Origin: Planctomycetota bacterium
Lineage (GTDB): Bacteria > Planctomycetota > Phycisphaerae > UBA1845 > PWPN01
Length of the DNA: 7,870 nucleotides
Direction: 5' to 3'
Assembly: GCA_016209665.1 (NCBI GenBank)
Contig: JACQVT010000031.1
Coordinates: 1-7,870 of the forward strand
This document shows, in pieces, positions 1 to 6,006 of this stretch. The notes beneath the pieces are model-generated. The model was given only the letters and a program-made list of their open reading frames with translations, made no database searches and was not told the DNA's origin. Positions within the stretch are counted from its first letter, which is position 1. Each line of letters starts with the position of its first letter. Position numbers and translations under genes: made by a program.

Positions 1-1
1 C

Positions 2-199
2 GAGGCCAGCAAGGACGCCGCCGACCTGAGCAACGAACTGTACGCACGGGGCCTGGCCGCGTTCCTGAACGTCCTCGAGTCGCAGCGTTCCCTGTATGCC
101 ACGCAGGACCAGCTCGTGCAGAGCGACACCGCCGTCGTCACGAACCTGATCTCGCTGTACAAGGCCCTGGGCGGCGGCTGGGACGCGCCGGTGGATTGA
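2..199 (+). CDS. RND efflux outer-membrane protein, NodT/OprM (TolC-like) family, C-terminal fragment
   Basis: Only the last 65 codons are in the window; the gene begins before the left edge and ends at a TGA at 197-199. The visible peptide contains 'GLAAFLNVLESQRSLY', a run of Q/S/D residues typical of the long periplasmic helix, and the ending 'LYKALGGGW'. These are hallmarks of the second outer-membrane-efflux repeat in the NodT/OprM group. Such proteins form trimeric outer-membrane channels that work with an inner-membrane pump and a periplasmic adaptor to expel drugs, metals or other small molecules. The substrate cannot be read from this fragment. The adaptor and pump genes would be expected to the left, outside the window. 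The next gene converges on it after only 12 bases, with no obvious terminator between them. Confidence 0.85.
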   Translation, partial: EASKDAADLSNELYARGLAAFLNVLESQRSLYATQDQLVQSDTAVVTNLISLYKALGGGWDAPVD

Positions 200-211
200 C
201 GGGGGTCCGAT

Positions 212-1219
212 TCAGGGCGACAGCGGCACGAGTACGCCGGTGCCGCTGATGCGGTCGGCTTTGAGGTCCTGCAGGGCGCGGTTCGCGTCGCTCAGCGGGT
301 AAACGGTGGTGTGCGGACGGACTGGGATGCGAGCCGCCTCGGCCAGCAGTTCGCGGCCGTCTTCCCGCGTATTGGCGGTGACTGAGTGCACGTTGCGCTC
401 GTGAAACAGGTGCCGCTCGTAGTCCATCCGCGGGATCGGTGTCATGTAAATGCCGGCCAGGGCCAGCGTGCCCCCCTTCCGCAGCTTCTCCAGGGCTGCC
501 GGCACCAGTTCGCCCGCGGGGGCGAAGAGGATCGCGCGATCCGCGGGCGCGGGCATCTGGGCGGCGGACTCGCCCACCCATGCGGCCCCCATTTGTCGGG
601 CCAGCTCGCGGTGCCGCTTCCCCCTTGTCACCACGTACACCTCGCACCCGCGGTGCAGGGCGATCTGCACGACGACGTGGGCGGACGAGCCGAAGCCGTA
701 CAGGGCCAGTCGCTCGCCAGGCTGCAAGTCGCTGCGCTTGAGGGCCCGGTAGCCAATGATCCCCGCGCACAGCAGCGGCGCCGCCGAGACGTCGTCGAAA
801 GCGTCGGGAATGACGTAGGCGAAGTCCTCGGGCACCACGGCATACTCGGCATAGCCGCCGTCCTCGTGGTAGCCGGTGAACCGCGGCGACTCGCACAGGT
901 TCTCGCGGCCGCCCCGGCAGAACGGGCATTCGCCGCACGTGTGCCGCAGCCACGCCACGCCCACCCGCGTGCCGATGGTGAACCGCCGGCATCCCGGCCC
1001 CAACTCGTCCACAACGCCGACCGCCTGGTGCCCGGGGATGATGGGCCGCCGCTGCCGCGGCAACTCGCCTTCGATGACGTGCAGGTCCGTCCGGCAGATC
1101 GCGCAGCACGACACTCTCAGCCGCACCTGCCCCGTCCCCGGCGTCGGCTCGGCCACCTCCTCGTACCGCAGCGGCGACGACGCGATCGACGCCGTCTCGT
1201 GCAAGACCATCGCTTTCAT
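212..1219 (-). CDS. Zinc-dependent alcohol dehydrogenase (MDR superfamily)
   Basis: A 335-residue cytoplasmic oxidoreductase expected to interconvert alcohols and aldehydes with NAD(P)(H). Catalytic zinc ligands are probably Cys42 ('CAICRTDLH'), His64 ('PGHQAVG') and Cys151. The structural zinc lobe has Cys95, Cys98, Cys101 and Cys109 ('CGECPFCRGGRENLC'). The Rossmann glycine motif is 'GFGSSAH' at 175-181. The C-terminal 'TANTRED' stretch and 'IPVRP' resemble the zinc-binding ADH subgroup related to mycobacterial AdhA and cinnamyl-alcohol-dehydrogenase-like enzymes. Thr198-Arg199 after the second Rossmann strand may favour NADP(H); this is inference. The frame is open 24 codons further upstream, but I chose ATG 1219 because a strong GGAGGTGA precedes it and family members begin 'MKAMVL'. 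Gln65 replaces the Glu of the common GHE motif. The gene is divergent from the YbhB-like gene and convergent with the efflux gene. Its physiological substrate is unknown. Confidence 0.93.
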   Translation of the reverse strand: MKAMVLHETASIASSPLRYEEVAEPTPGTGQVRLRVSCCAICRTDLHVIEGELPRQRRPIIPGHQAVGVVDELGPGCRRFTIGTRVGVAWLRHTCGECPFCRGGRENLCESPRFTGYHEDGGYAEYAVVPEDFAYVIPDAFDDVSAAPLLCAGIIGYRALKRSDLQPGERLALYGFGSSAHVVVQIALHRGCEVYVVTRGKRHRELARQMGAAWVGESAAQMPAPADRAILFAPAGELVPAALEKLRKGGTLALAGIYMTPIPRMDYERHLFHERNVHSVTANTREDGRELLAEAARIPVRPHTTVYPLSDANRALQDLKADRISGTGVLVPLSP

Positions 1220-1223
1220 GAGG

Positions 1224-1231
1224 TCACCTCC
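1224..1231 (-). promoter_or_regulatory. Shine-Dalgarno that sets the alcohol dehydrogenase start
   Basis: On the - strand this reads GGAGGTGA, an almost complete anti-16S match. The GGAGG core ends 7 bases before the ATG at 1219-1217. It rules in the shorter 335-residue protein over the longer open frame that begins at 1291. Confidence 0.85.
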
Positions 1232-1266
1232 GGGGTACCGCCTTCCCCCCTGGGCAGTGGCCAGCG

Positions 1267-1275
1267 TGATATAAT
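1267..1275 (+). promoter_or_regulatory. Extended -10 promoter for the YbhB-like gene
   Basis: The sequence TGATATAAT contains a consensus TATAAT with the TG of an extended -10, standing out in a GC-rich region. I see no recognisable -35 about 17 bases upstream, which an extended -10 can do without. The predicted transcript start near 1282 would give a leader of about 27 bases before ATG 1309. On the other strand the same AT-rich patch reads TATTAT and might serve the divergent dehydrogenase gene, but no -35 supports that. Confidence 0.55.
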
Positions 1276-1308
1276 ACCCTCCGCGTGCCAATGACCGTGA
1301 GGTAGATC

Positions 1309-1896
1309 ATGTTCAAGTCGCTGCGACGGTGTTTTCCGGTCGTCGGCGTGCTCATCGCGTGTGGGTGCGAGCACCGGACGAGCACCGCCCCAAGCCTGTC
1401 TGAGCCGGGAGGCCGAACCATGAATACCATGACCATCGAAAGCAGCGGTTTTGCCGCGGGTCAGCCGATCCCCCGCAAGTTCACGGGCGACGGGAGCAAC
1501 GTTTCGCCGCCGCTGACGTGGACGGCGGGGCCGTCCGGAACGCAGGAGTACGCTCTGATCGTCGACGACCCGGACGCGCCGACGCCGCAGCCCTGGGTGC
1601 ATTGGGTGCTCTACAAGCTGCCCGCCCATACCACGTCGCTGCCGGAGGGCGTCGCGCCCGCGGAGCGGGTGGCCTCGCCCGGCGGGGCCCTGCAGGGCAA
1701 GAACTCCTGGGGCCGCATCGGCTACGGCGGGCCCGAGCCCCCGCGCGGCCACGGCGTGCATCATTACCATTTCAAGGTGTACGCCCTGGACACCAGCCTG
1801 GAGCTGCCGCCCGGCATCGACAAGGACCGGCTGCTCAAAGCGATCGAGGGCCACGTGCTCGCCCAGGGCGAACTCGTCGGCACGTACCAGAGGTAG
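1309..1896 (+). CDS. YbhB/YbcL family PEBP (Raf kinase inhibitor-like) protein, probable lipoprotein
   Basis: A 195-residue protein of the phosphatidylethanolamine-binding protein fold. The PEBP core starts near residue 38. Its ligand-site motifs are 'DGSNVSPPL', 'VDDPDAP' followed by 'WVHWVLY', then 'GRIGYGGPEPPRGHGVHHY', where the family usually has G-Y-x-GPxPPxGxHxYxF. The bacterial family's ligand and role are poorly known; small anionic ligand binding is usual for the fold. From ATG 1309 (GAGGT at 1299-1303) the protein begins with a basic hydrophobic stretch and a lipobox-like 'LIAC' with Cys18, suggesting export and lipid anchoring. An internal ATG at 1420 (residue 38) has its own well-placed GGGAGG and would give a 158-residue cytoplasmic form of normal family length. 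E. coli has one periplasmic paralogue (YbcL) and one cytoplasmic (YbhB). I keep the longer start because of the promoter, Shine-Dalgarno and signal peptide. Confidence 0.9.
   Translation: MFKSLRRCFPVVGVLIACGCEHRTSTAPSLSEPGGRTMNTMTIESSGFAAGQPIPRKFTGDGSNVSPPLTWTAGPSGTQEYALIVDDPDAPTPQPWVHWVLYKLPAHTTSLPEGVAPAERVASPGGALQGKNSWGRIGYGGPEPPRGHGVHHYHFKVYALDTSLELPPGIDKDRLLKAIEGHVLAQGELVGTYQR
1407..1412 (+). promoter_or_regulatory. Internal Shine-Dalgarno for a possible second start of the YbhB-like gene
   Basis: GGGAGG lies 7 bases before the in-frame ATG at 1420, exactly where the PEBP domain begins. It could drive a leaderless cytoplasmic form of the same protein, or it could be the real start, with the upstream signal-like segment untranslated. 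Confidence 0.4.
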
Positions 1897-1990
1897 CCCG
1901 CAGTCGACCCCGTTTGCAGGTTGCGTCCGGGTTGCCGGAGAACGCCGGGGAGACCGGCAAACGGCCGCGACAACCAGAAGGCAACGGCCT

Positions 1991-2704
1991 TTGCCCGACA
2001 AGCGGCAACATCGCGGACGGCACCCGGCGGATGCCGAGGCATTCTCGCCCGAGGTGCAGCCCACTCTGCGTCAGGCCGTCGCCGATCTGTCGTGGCTGCT
2101 CAGCCACGGGTACGCCGACAAGTCCGCCGTCAAGCTGGTCGGCGACCGCTACAACCTCGTCGAGCGACAGCGCATCGCCGTCGCGCGGTGTGCGTGCAGC
2201 GACGCGGCGTTGGCCCGGCGGACCGAGCACCGCGTCGACGCCTCGGCGGTGGCTCACCGGCCATTGCTGCTCGACGGCTACAACGTCCTGACGACGATCG
2301 AGGCGGCGCTGGCCGGGGGCATCGTCCTCGCCGGGCGCGACGGCTGCTACCGCGACATGGCCAGCATGCACGGCACGTTCCGCCAGGTCCGCGAAACGCT
2401 GCCGGCACTGGCCCTCGTCGGTGAGTTCCTGGCCGCCCGCCGCGTCGGCGAAGCGGTCTGGCTGCTCGACCGGCCGGTCTCCAACAGCGGCCGACTCAAG
2501 CTCAAGCTGATCGCGGTCGCGGCCGAGCGAACCTGGCCTTGGCGGGTCGAGCTGGTCGGCGATCCGGATGCCGTGCTCGCCGCGACCCCCGACATCGTCG
2601 CCACCGCCGACAGCATGATCCTCGACCGCTGCGCACGGTGGTTCAATCTGGCCCGCGAGATCGTTATTCAGCACGTGCCCCGTGCGCCGATCGTCGATTT
2701 GTAA
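1991..2704 (+). CDS. DUF434/DUF5616 family protein, possible PIN/NYN-like nuclease
   Basis: A 237-residue soluble protein of unknown function. Residues 24-70 match the DUF434 pattern: 'LRQAVADLSWLLSHGYADKS' continuing to 'LVGDRYNL..RQR.AV.R'. Residues 90-237 match the companion DUF5616 region: 'LLLDGYNVL', Glu104, 'GRDGCYRDM', 'LLDRPVSNSGRL', 'PDIVATADSMILDR'. The family is known in archaea and scattered bacteria and has no assigned role. By eye, the strand-DGYN opening (Asp95, Asn98), the later strand with Asp160 and the late 'ATADS' (Asp207) resemble the acidic-residue layout of PIN/NYN RNases; this is inference. No signal peptide or membrane segment is seen. The start is TTG 1991 with AGAAGG 9 bases upstream; no ATG lies near, and GTG 2054 is an alternative that keeps the DUF434 core. 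It lies 94 bases after the YbhB-like gene on the same strand; that gap shows no clear promoter or terminator. Confidence 0.82.
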   Translation: MPDKRQHRGRHPADAEAFSPEVQPTLRQAVADLSWLLSHGYADKSAVKLVGDRYNLVERQRIAVARCACSDAALARRTEHRVDASAVAHRPLLLDGYNVLTTIEAALAGGIVLAGRDGCYRDMASMHGTFRQVRETLPALALVGEFLAARRVGEAVWLLDRPVSNSGRLKLKLIAVAAERTWPWRVELVGDPDAVLAATPDIVATADSMILDRCARWFNLAREIVIQHVPRAPIVDL

Positions 2705-2719
2705 TCGGCGGTTACGAAG

Positions 2720-2747
2720 AAGCCCAGGGATCGAAATCCCTGGGCTT
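2720..2747. terminator. Perfect 12-bp hairpin between convergent genes, probable two-way terminator
   Basis: Arms 2720-2731 and 2736-2747 pair without mismatch (AAGCCCAGGGAT / ATCCCTGGGCTT) around a CGAA loop. It lies 16 bases after the stop of the DUF434 gene and 53 bases beyond the end of the oncoming kinase gene, so it could stop transcription from both sides. There is no long T-run after it on either strand, only a TT on the + side and TTCTTC on the - side, so termination efficiency is uncertain. Confidence 0.65.
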
Positions 2748-2769
2748 GGATCGTTGCATGGTATTCCGC

Positions 2770-2804
2770 CCTGACGCGGGCGGGCCCTGAATCGGCGCGT
2801 CAGG
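2770..2804 (-). terminator. 9-bp inverted repeat overlapping the kinase gene stop codon
   Basis: Arms 2770-2778 (CCTGACGCG) and 2796-2804 (CGCGTCAGG) are perfect inverted copies with a 17-base GC-rich spacer. The right arm covers the TGA of the tyrosine-kinase gene (2800-2802). As RNA from the - strand it would fold right at the end of the operon. No T-run follows, so it may protect the 3' end or aid termination together with the stronger hairpin at 2720-2747. Confidence 0.4.
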
Positions 2805-5049
2805 CGTTGTTCGATCGCTCATCCTTGTTCTGCGAGGGCAGGATGGGCATGGACGCCGAGGTGAGGCTGGCCTCCGGCTGGTACTCATAGTACGACCGGA
2901 TCTGCTCGCGGAAGTACCCGCCGCGGGCGACCTGGGCCGCGTTCAGCACCGCCCCGAAGAGCCGCCCGTTGACCCGCTCCAGTTGCTCCCGGCCGCGCAT
3001 CGCCACGCCCCGCGAGGTCGTTTTCGCCCGGCAAACCATGATGACGCCATCGACGACGCCGGCCAGCACCAGGCTGTCGCTCACCAGCAGCACCGGCGGG
3101 CCGTCGAAGATGATCTGGTCGTAGCGGTCCTGACCGTCCACGATCATCTTCCTGAGGTAGGCACCCGCGAGCAGCTCGGTGGGGTTGGGCGGGATCGGCC
3201 CGCTCGGCAGGGTATCGAGGTTGGGCAGGTCGGTGGCCACCGCCACCTCGGCGAGCTGGCTCTGTCCGATCAGGATGTTGCTCAGGCCGCGGGCCGACGA
3301 CGTGTTCGGGAAGAACCGCTGGACCGCCGGCCGATGGAAGTTCGCGTCCACCAGCAGCACGCGCCGGCCGTTGAGGGCCAGCGACAAGGCCAGGTTGATC
3401 GCCACCGTGGTGCGGCCTTCCTCGGGCCGGGCGCTGGCGATGAGCACCGTTCGCTGCCGCTCCGCCGGCGCGCTGAGGAGCAGGTTCGTTCGGATGGTTC
3501 GGAACGCCTCGGCCACCATTGACCGCGGCGCCGTCCGGCTGGCCAGCTCCACCTGGTCGATCTGGACTTCCTCGTCGTCCACGTCGGGGACCGTGCCCAG
3601 GATGGGCACGTGCACGTGCCGCGCGATGTCCCTCGAGGTCCGGATGGAGGTATCGATCAGCTCCAGCAGCAGGGCCAGGCCCACCCCGCAGATCAGCCCG
3701 AACACGCTGCCCGCCGGCAGGTTGACCTCCCAACGCGGGAAGGATTTCTTGCGGGGCTTCTGGGCCGTCCCGATCTGGTGGACGCGGCTGACGCTTTCCC
3801 CCGCCTGCATGAGGCCGAGCTGGCCGGTGAACTGGTTGAGCTGGCTGTACTCCTCCTCCAGCATGGCCACGTCTTCCTCGATGCTGCGGTACTCGGCCAT
3901 CTTGCGGTCGATGTCCGCCTGCATGGCCTCCTGTGACTCCAGCCGCTCCCGCAACTGGAACTCGGCCTGGGTCGCGTTCAGGTAGGCCTGCTCCGCCGAC
4001 TTGAGCTGATAGTCGAGGACCTCCTTCTCCTTGGCGAGCTGAAGCTCGGCCAGCTTGGCCTGGGTGCTGGCGATGGAGGCCTCCAACTGCCGGACCTCGC
4101 GGTGGTTCGGGGCCACCCGCTGCATCAACACGTCCCGAGCCTGTTGCAGGCCCACCAGTTGGTTCGTGAGTGAGTAGACCTGCGGGTCCTGCTGGATCAA
4201 CTGCTGCATCTGCGGGCTGACCGCGATCTGATCCGGCGTCAGGCCCTTGAGGTTCTCGTAGGCGGCCTTGAACTGGAGCTTTTCCGCCTCGAGCTTGGTG
4301 ACCGCCTCCGACAGGGTCCGGAACGTTTCGCCGACCACGTTCAGCCCCTCGGTCACGCCGGGCGTGCGGAACGACTCGACGAACTTGGCCTTGTCCTCGC
4401 GGCGGCTGCGAAGCTGGCTGAGCTTGGTGGCGGTCTGGGTCCGGTAGTACTCCCAGTCGCGCCGGAGGGCACTCTTGCCCGTGGCCTCCAGGTCGACCAG
4501 GTACTTCTGGATGACGCCGTTGACGACCCTGGGGGCGTCCTCGGGGCTCTTGGTGCTGAACGAGACGGCCATGAAGTTCGTGTTCGGCACCTGGACGACC
4601 TTGAGCGTGTCCTTCATGTCGTCGAGCAGTTCCCCGACGTCGTCCTTGCCCGCCTGGTACCAGTCGGTCTGCATGATGTCCAGACTCTTGAGGGCCTCCT
4701 GGAGAACGTTGTCGGACGTGACGCGAACGATCTGGTCGGCCACCCAACGGTCCATCAACTCGACCTGAATCATCGGCTCGTTGAAACTCATGGGTACCTT
4801 GGGATTGGGCGACTCGACGAGCACGATCGAGGTGGCCCGGTACCACGACCAGTTCCGGTCGAACCACCAGGTCAGGCCGACGGCGATCACGGTCACGCCG
4901 AACCACACGAACAGGATCAGGAATATCCGCTGCTTGAGGATGCGGATGATGTCGCCCACGTTCAGGCCCGCGCCGGTGGGTGCCGGGCCCCCCGGGCCGC
5001 CGATCGCAAGCGGTATCCGCTCCTGTAAACTGACGGGCATGGTGGTCAT
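2800..5049 (-). CDS. Fused Wzz co-polymerase and BY-type tyrosine autokinase for exopolysaccharide synthesis
   Basis: A 749-residue inner-membrane protein of the Wzc/ExoP type that controls polysaccharide chain length and export by cycles of tyrosine autophosphorylation. TM1 spans about residues 42-63. A long periplasmic Wzz domain with coiled coils follows (64-446), then the Pro-rich 'KPRKKSFPRWEV' and TM2 (about 447-465). The cytoplasmic kinase shows 'EAFRTIRTNLLLS' (514-526), Walker A 'SARPEEGRTT' (539-548), Walker A' 'VLLVDANFHRP' (Asp568), 'PSGPIPPNPTELL' (615-627) and Walker B 'IIFDGPP' (Asp649). A short C-terminal tyrosine cluster follows (Tyr712, 720, 721, 723). The Walker A is odd: Arg546 replaces the usual Lys and Glu544 the usual Gly. 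The start ATG overlaps the exosortase stop (ATGA) and has AGGGGAT 6 bases upstream, so translation is probably coupled. It should work with the Wza-like exporter of the same operon. The family is certain; catalytic activity is not. Confidence 0.95.
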   Translation of the reverse strand: MTTMPVSLQERIPLAIGGPGGPAPTGAGLNVGDIIRILKQRIFLILFVWFGVTVIAVGLTWWFDRNWSWYRATSIVLVESPNPKVPMSFNEPMIQVELMDRWVADQIVRVTSDNVLQEALKSLDIMQTDWYQAGKDDVGELLDDMKDTLKVVQVPNTNFMAVSFSTKSPEDAPRVVNGVIQKYLVDLEATGKSALRRDWEYYRTQTATKLSQLRSRREDKAKFVESFRTPGVTEGLNVVGETFRTLSEAVTKLEAEKLQFKAAYENLKGLTPDQIAVSPQMQQLIQQDPQVYSLTNQLVGLQQARDVLMQRVAPNHREVRQLEASIASTQAKLAELQLAKEKEVLDYQLKSAEQAYLNATQAEFQLRERLESQEAMQADIDRKMAEYRSIEEDVAMLEEEYSQLNQFTGQLGLMQAGESVSRVHQIGTAQKPRKKSFPRWEVNLPAGSVFGLICGVGLALLLELIDTSIRTSRDIARHVHVPILGTVPDVDDEEVQIDQVELASRTAPRSMVAEAFRTIRTNLLLSAPAERQRTVLIASARPEEGRTTVAINLALSLALNGRRVLLVDANFHRPAVQRFFPNTSSARGLSNILIGQSQLAEVAVATDLPNLDTLPSGPIPPNPTELLAGAYLRKMIVDGQDRYDQIIFDGPPVLLVSDSLVLAGVVDGVIMVCRAKTTSRGVAMRGREQLERVNGRLFGAVLNAAQVARGGYFREQIRSYYEYQPEASLTSASMPILPSQNKDERSNNA

Positions 5050-5996
5050 TGGGTCATCCCCTGAACAAGCTGAATCGGCTCATCGTCTTGCGTGTCGGCC
5101 TCCACAACCAGATTGTTCAACACGTACGAGATCGCGCCGTACAGGCCGAAGGCAATGAACAACATGCTCATGCCGAGCATGGTGTGCCAGAAACCGCGGG
5201 CCAGATCGTCGCGGCCGAACACCACGAAAAACCCGGTGGTCGTCACCCGGACAATGTTGCAGAAAATGGCGATCGGCACGCAGCACAGGATCATCGTCAG
5301 CCGCTGCCAGACGGGTCGCTCGCTGACGAACGCCATCGCCACCCCCAGGGCCATCATGGTCATCATCAGCCGGATCCCGCTGCACGCCTGCTCGATGTCC
5401 AGCGTGCCCGGCTTGGCCTGGTACATGTACTCGACCAGGGCCCCCCGCGGCTGGGCCTCCATGTCCGGGATGAAGTTCAGCAGCGCCGACGACACGTCGG
5501 CGGCGATGAACCTTAGCGGCATGGTCATCTGCACGTACACCGGCTGGGGCAGCGGCACCGCGAACAGCAGGAAGGCCACCGCGAACCAGCTCCAGCGGGC
5601 CATCGGCCACCCGCAGGTCATGAGCACCACGCCCATGATCGTCGCCACCAGAGAGAGGCTCTTGAGGTAATCGATCGGATTGATGAAGGTGCTGAAGCTA
5701 TAAACCGCGAAGGCGCCCAGAATAATAACCGCCCCCGCGACGCGAGACGTATGGCCCCGGTCGGGAATGGCCGCCGGCATCCGGTCCCGCCGCATGTACA
5801 GATAGTAAAGGCTGAACAGCGGGATGATGTACCCGTGCGACCAGTCGCCGTTGGTCCGCCACACTGTGGCCATGGTCCCAATGACATAGCGGTAGTGCAT
5901 CCCCAGCACGATCGCCAACAGCGCGATCTGGAGGGCGAGAGCCGGAGTCCACCACGATCGGGACCTGCTCAACTGGTTGCTGACGTTCTGGCCCAT
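5046..5996 (-). CDS. Exosortase (exosortase/archaeosortase family transpeptidase)
   Basis: A 316-residue multi-pass inner-membrane protein with about eight hydrophobic segments. Exosortases are thought to cut proteins carrying a C-terminal PEP-CTERM-like tail and pass them to the cell surface. The family signatures are all present: 'DWSHGYIIP' (51-59), the proposed catalytic Cys205 in 'EQACSGIR', Arg250 in 'NIVRV' and His271 in 'FWHTMLG'. There is no fused EpsI domain. I cannot assign an Xrt subclass by eye. The gene starts 10 bases after the export lipoprotein gene and its last bases overlap the kinase start. Such linkage of exosortase with exopolysaccharide genes is known from the XrtA/EpsH loci. 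The ATG at 5996 has a GAGG only one base away, too close for normal use, but an upstream in-frame TGA excludes a longer start; re-initiation after the preceding stop is likely. No PEP-CTERM target is encoded here. Confidence 0.93.
   Translation of the reverse strand: MGQNVSNQLSRSRSWWTPALALQIALLAIVLGMHYRYVIGTMATVWRTNGDWSHGYIIPLFSLYYLYMRRDRMPAAIPDRGHTSRVAGAVIILGAFAVYSFSTFINPIDYLKSLSLVATIMGVVLMTCGWPMARWSWFAVAFLLFAVPLPQPVYVQMTMPLRFIAADVSSALLNFIPDMEAQPRGALVEYMYQAKPGTLDIEQACSGIRLMMTMMALGVAMAFVSERPVWQRLTMILCCVPIAIFCNIVRVTTTGFFVVFGRDDLARGFWHTMLGMSMLFIAFGLYGAISYVLNNLVVEADTQDDEPIQLVQGMTQ
5056..5062 (-). promoter_or_regulatory. Shine-Dalgarno for the tyrosine kinase gene, inside the exosortase gene
   Basis: The - strand reads AGGGGAT followed by 6 bases and the ATG at 5049. 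It supports this start rather than the second Met at codon 4, and with the ATGA stop/start overlap it points to coupled translation of exosortase and kinase. Confidence 0.65.
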
Positions 5997-6006
5997 GCCT
6001 CACGTG

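Noticed and set aside
138..1109. - strand open frame of 323 codons overlapping the dehydrogenase in another frame
   Set aside because: Its Arg/Gly/Ala-rich translation shows no motif, while the overlapping frame has complete zinc and Rossmann motifs.
386..1294. Long + strand open frame of 302 codons opposite the alcohol dehydrogenase
   Set aside because: It is antisense to a well-recognised enzyme and has His/Arg/Pro-rich composition with no domain. It is a by-product of high GC content.
1268..1299. Divergent - strand promoter for the alcohol dehydrogenase from the shared AT-rich patch
   Set aside because: TATTAT is present on the - strand, but no reasonable -35 lies at the right distance, so I did not list it.
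1897..1990. Possible terminator or promoter between the YbhB-like and DUF434 genes
   Set aside because: I looked for hairpins with T-runs and for -10/-35 pairs. Only short imperfect GC-rich repeats are present, so neither is supported.
1835..2674. - strand open frame of 279 codons opposite the DUF434 gene
   Set aside because: It lacks recognisable domains, and the opposite strand encodes a family with clear conserved motifs.
2885..4906. - strand open frame of 673 codons inside the tyrosine kinase gene
   Set aside because: It is an alternative-frame shadow rich in Arg, Gly and Pro. The kinase frame carries all Wzz and BY-kinase motifs.
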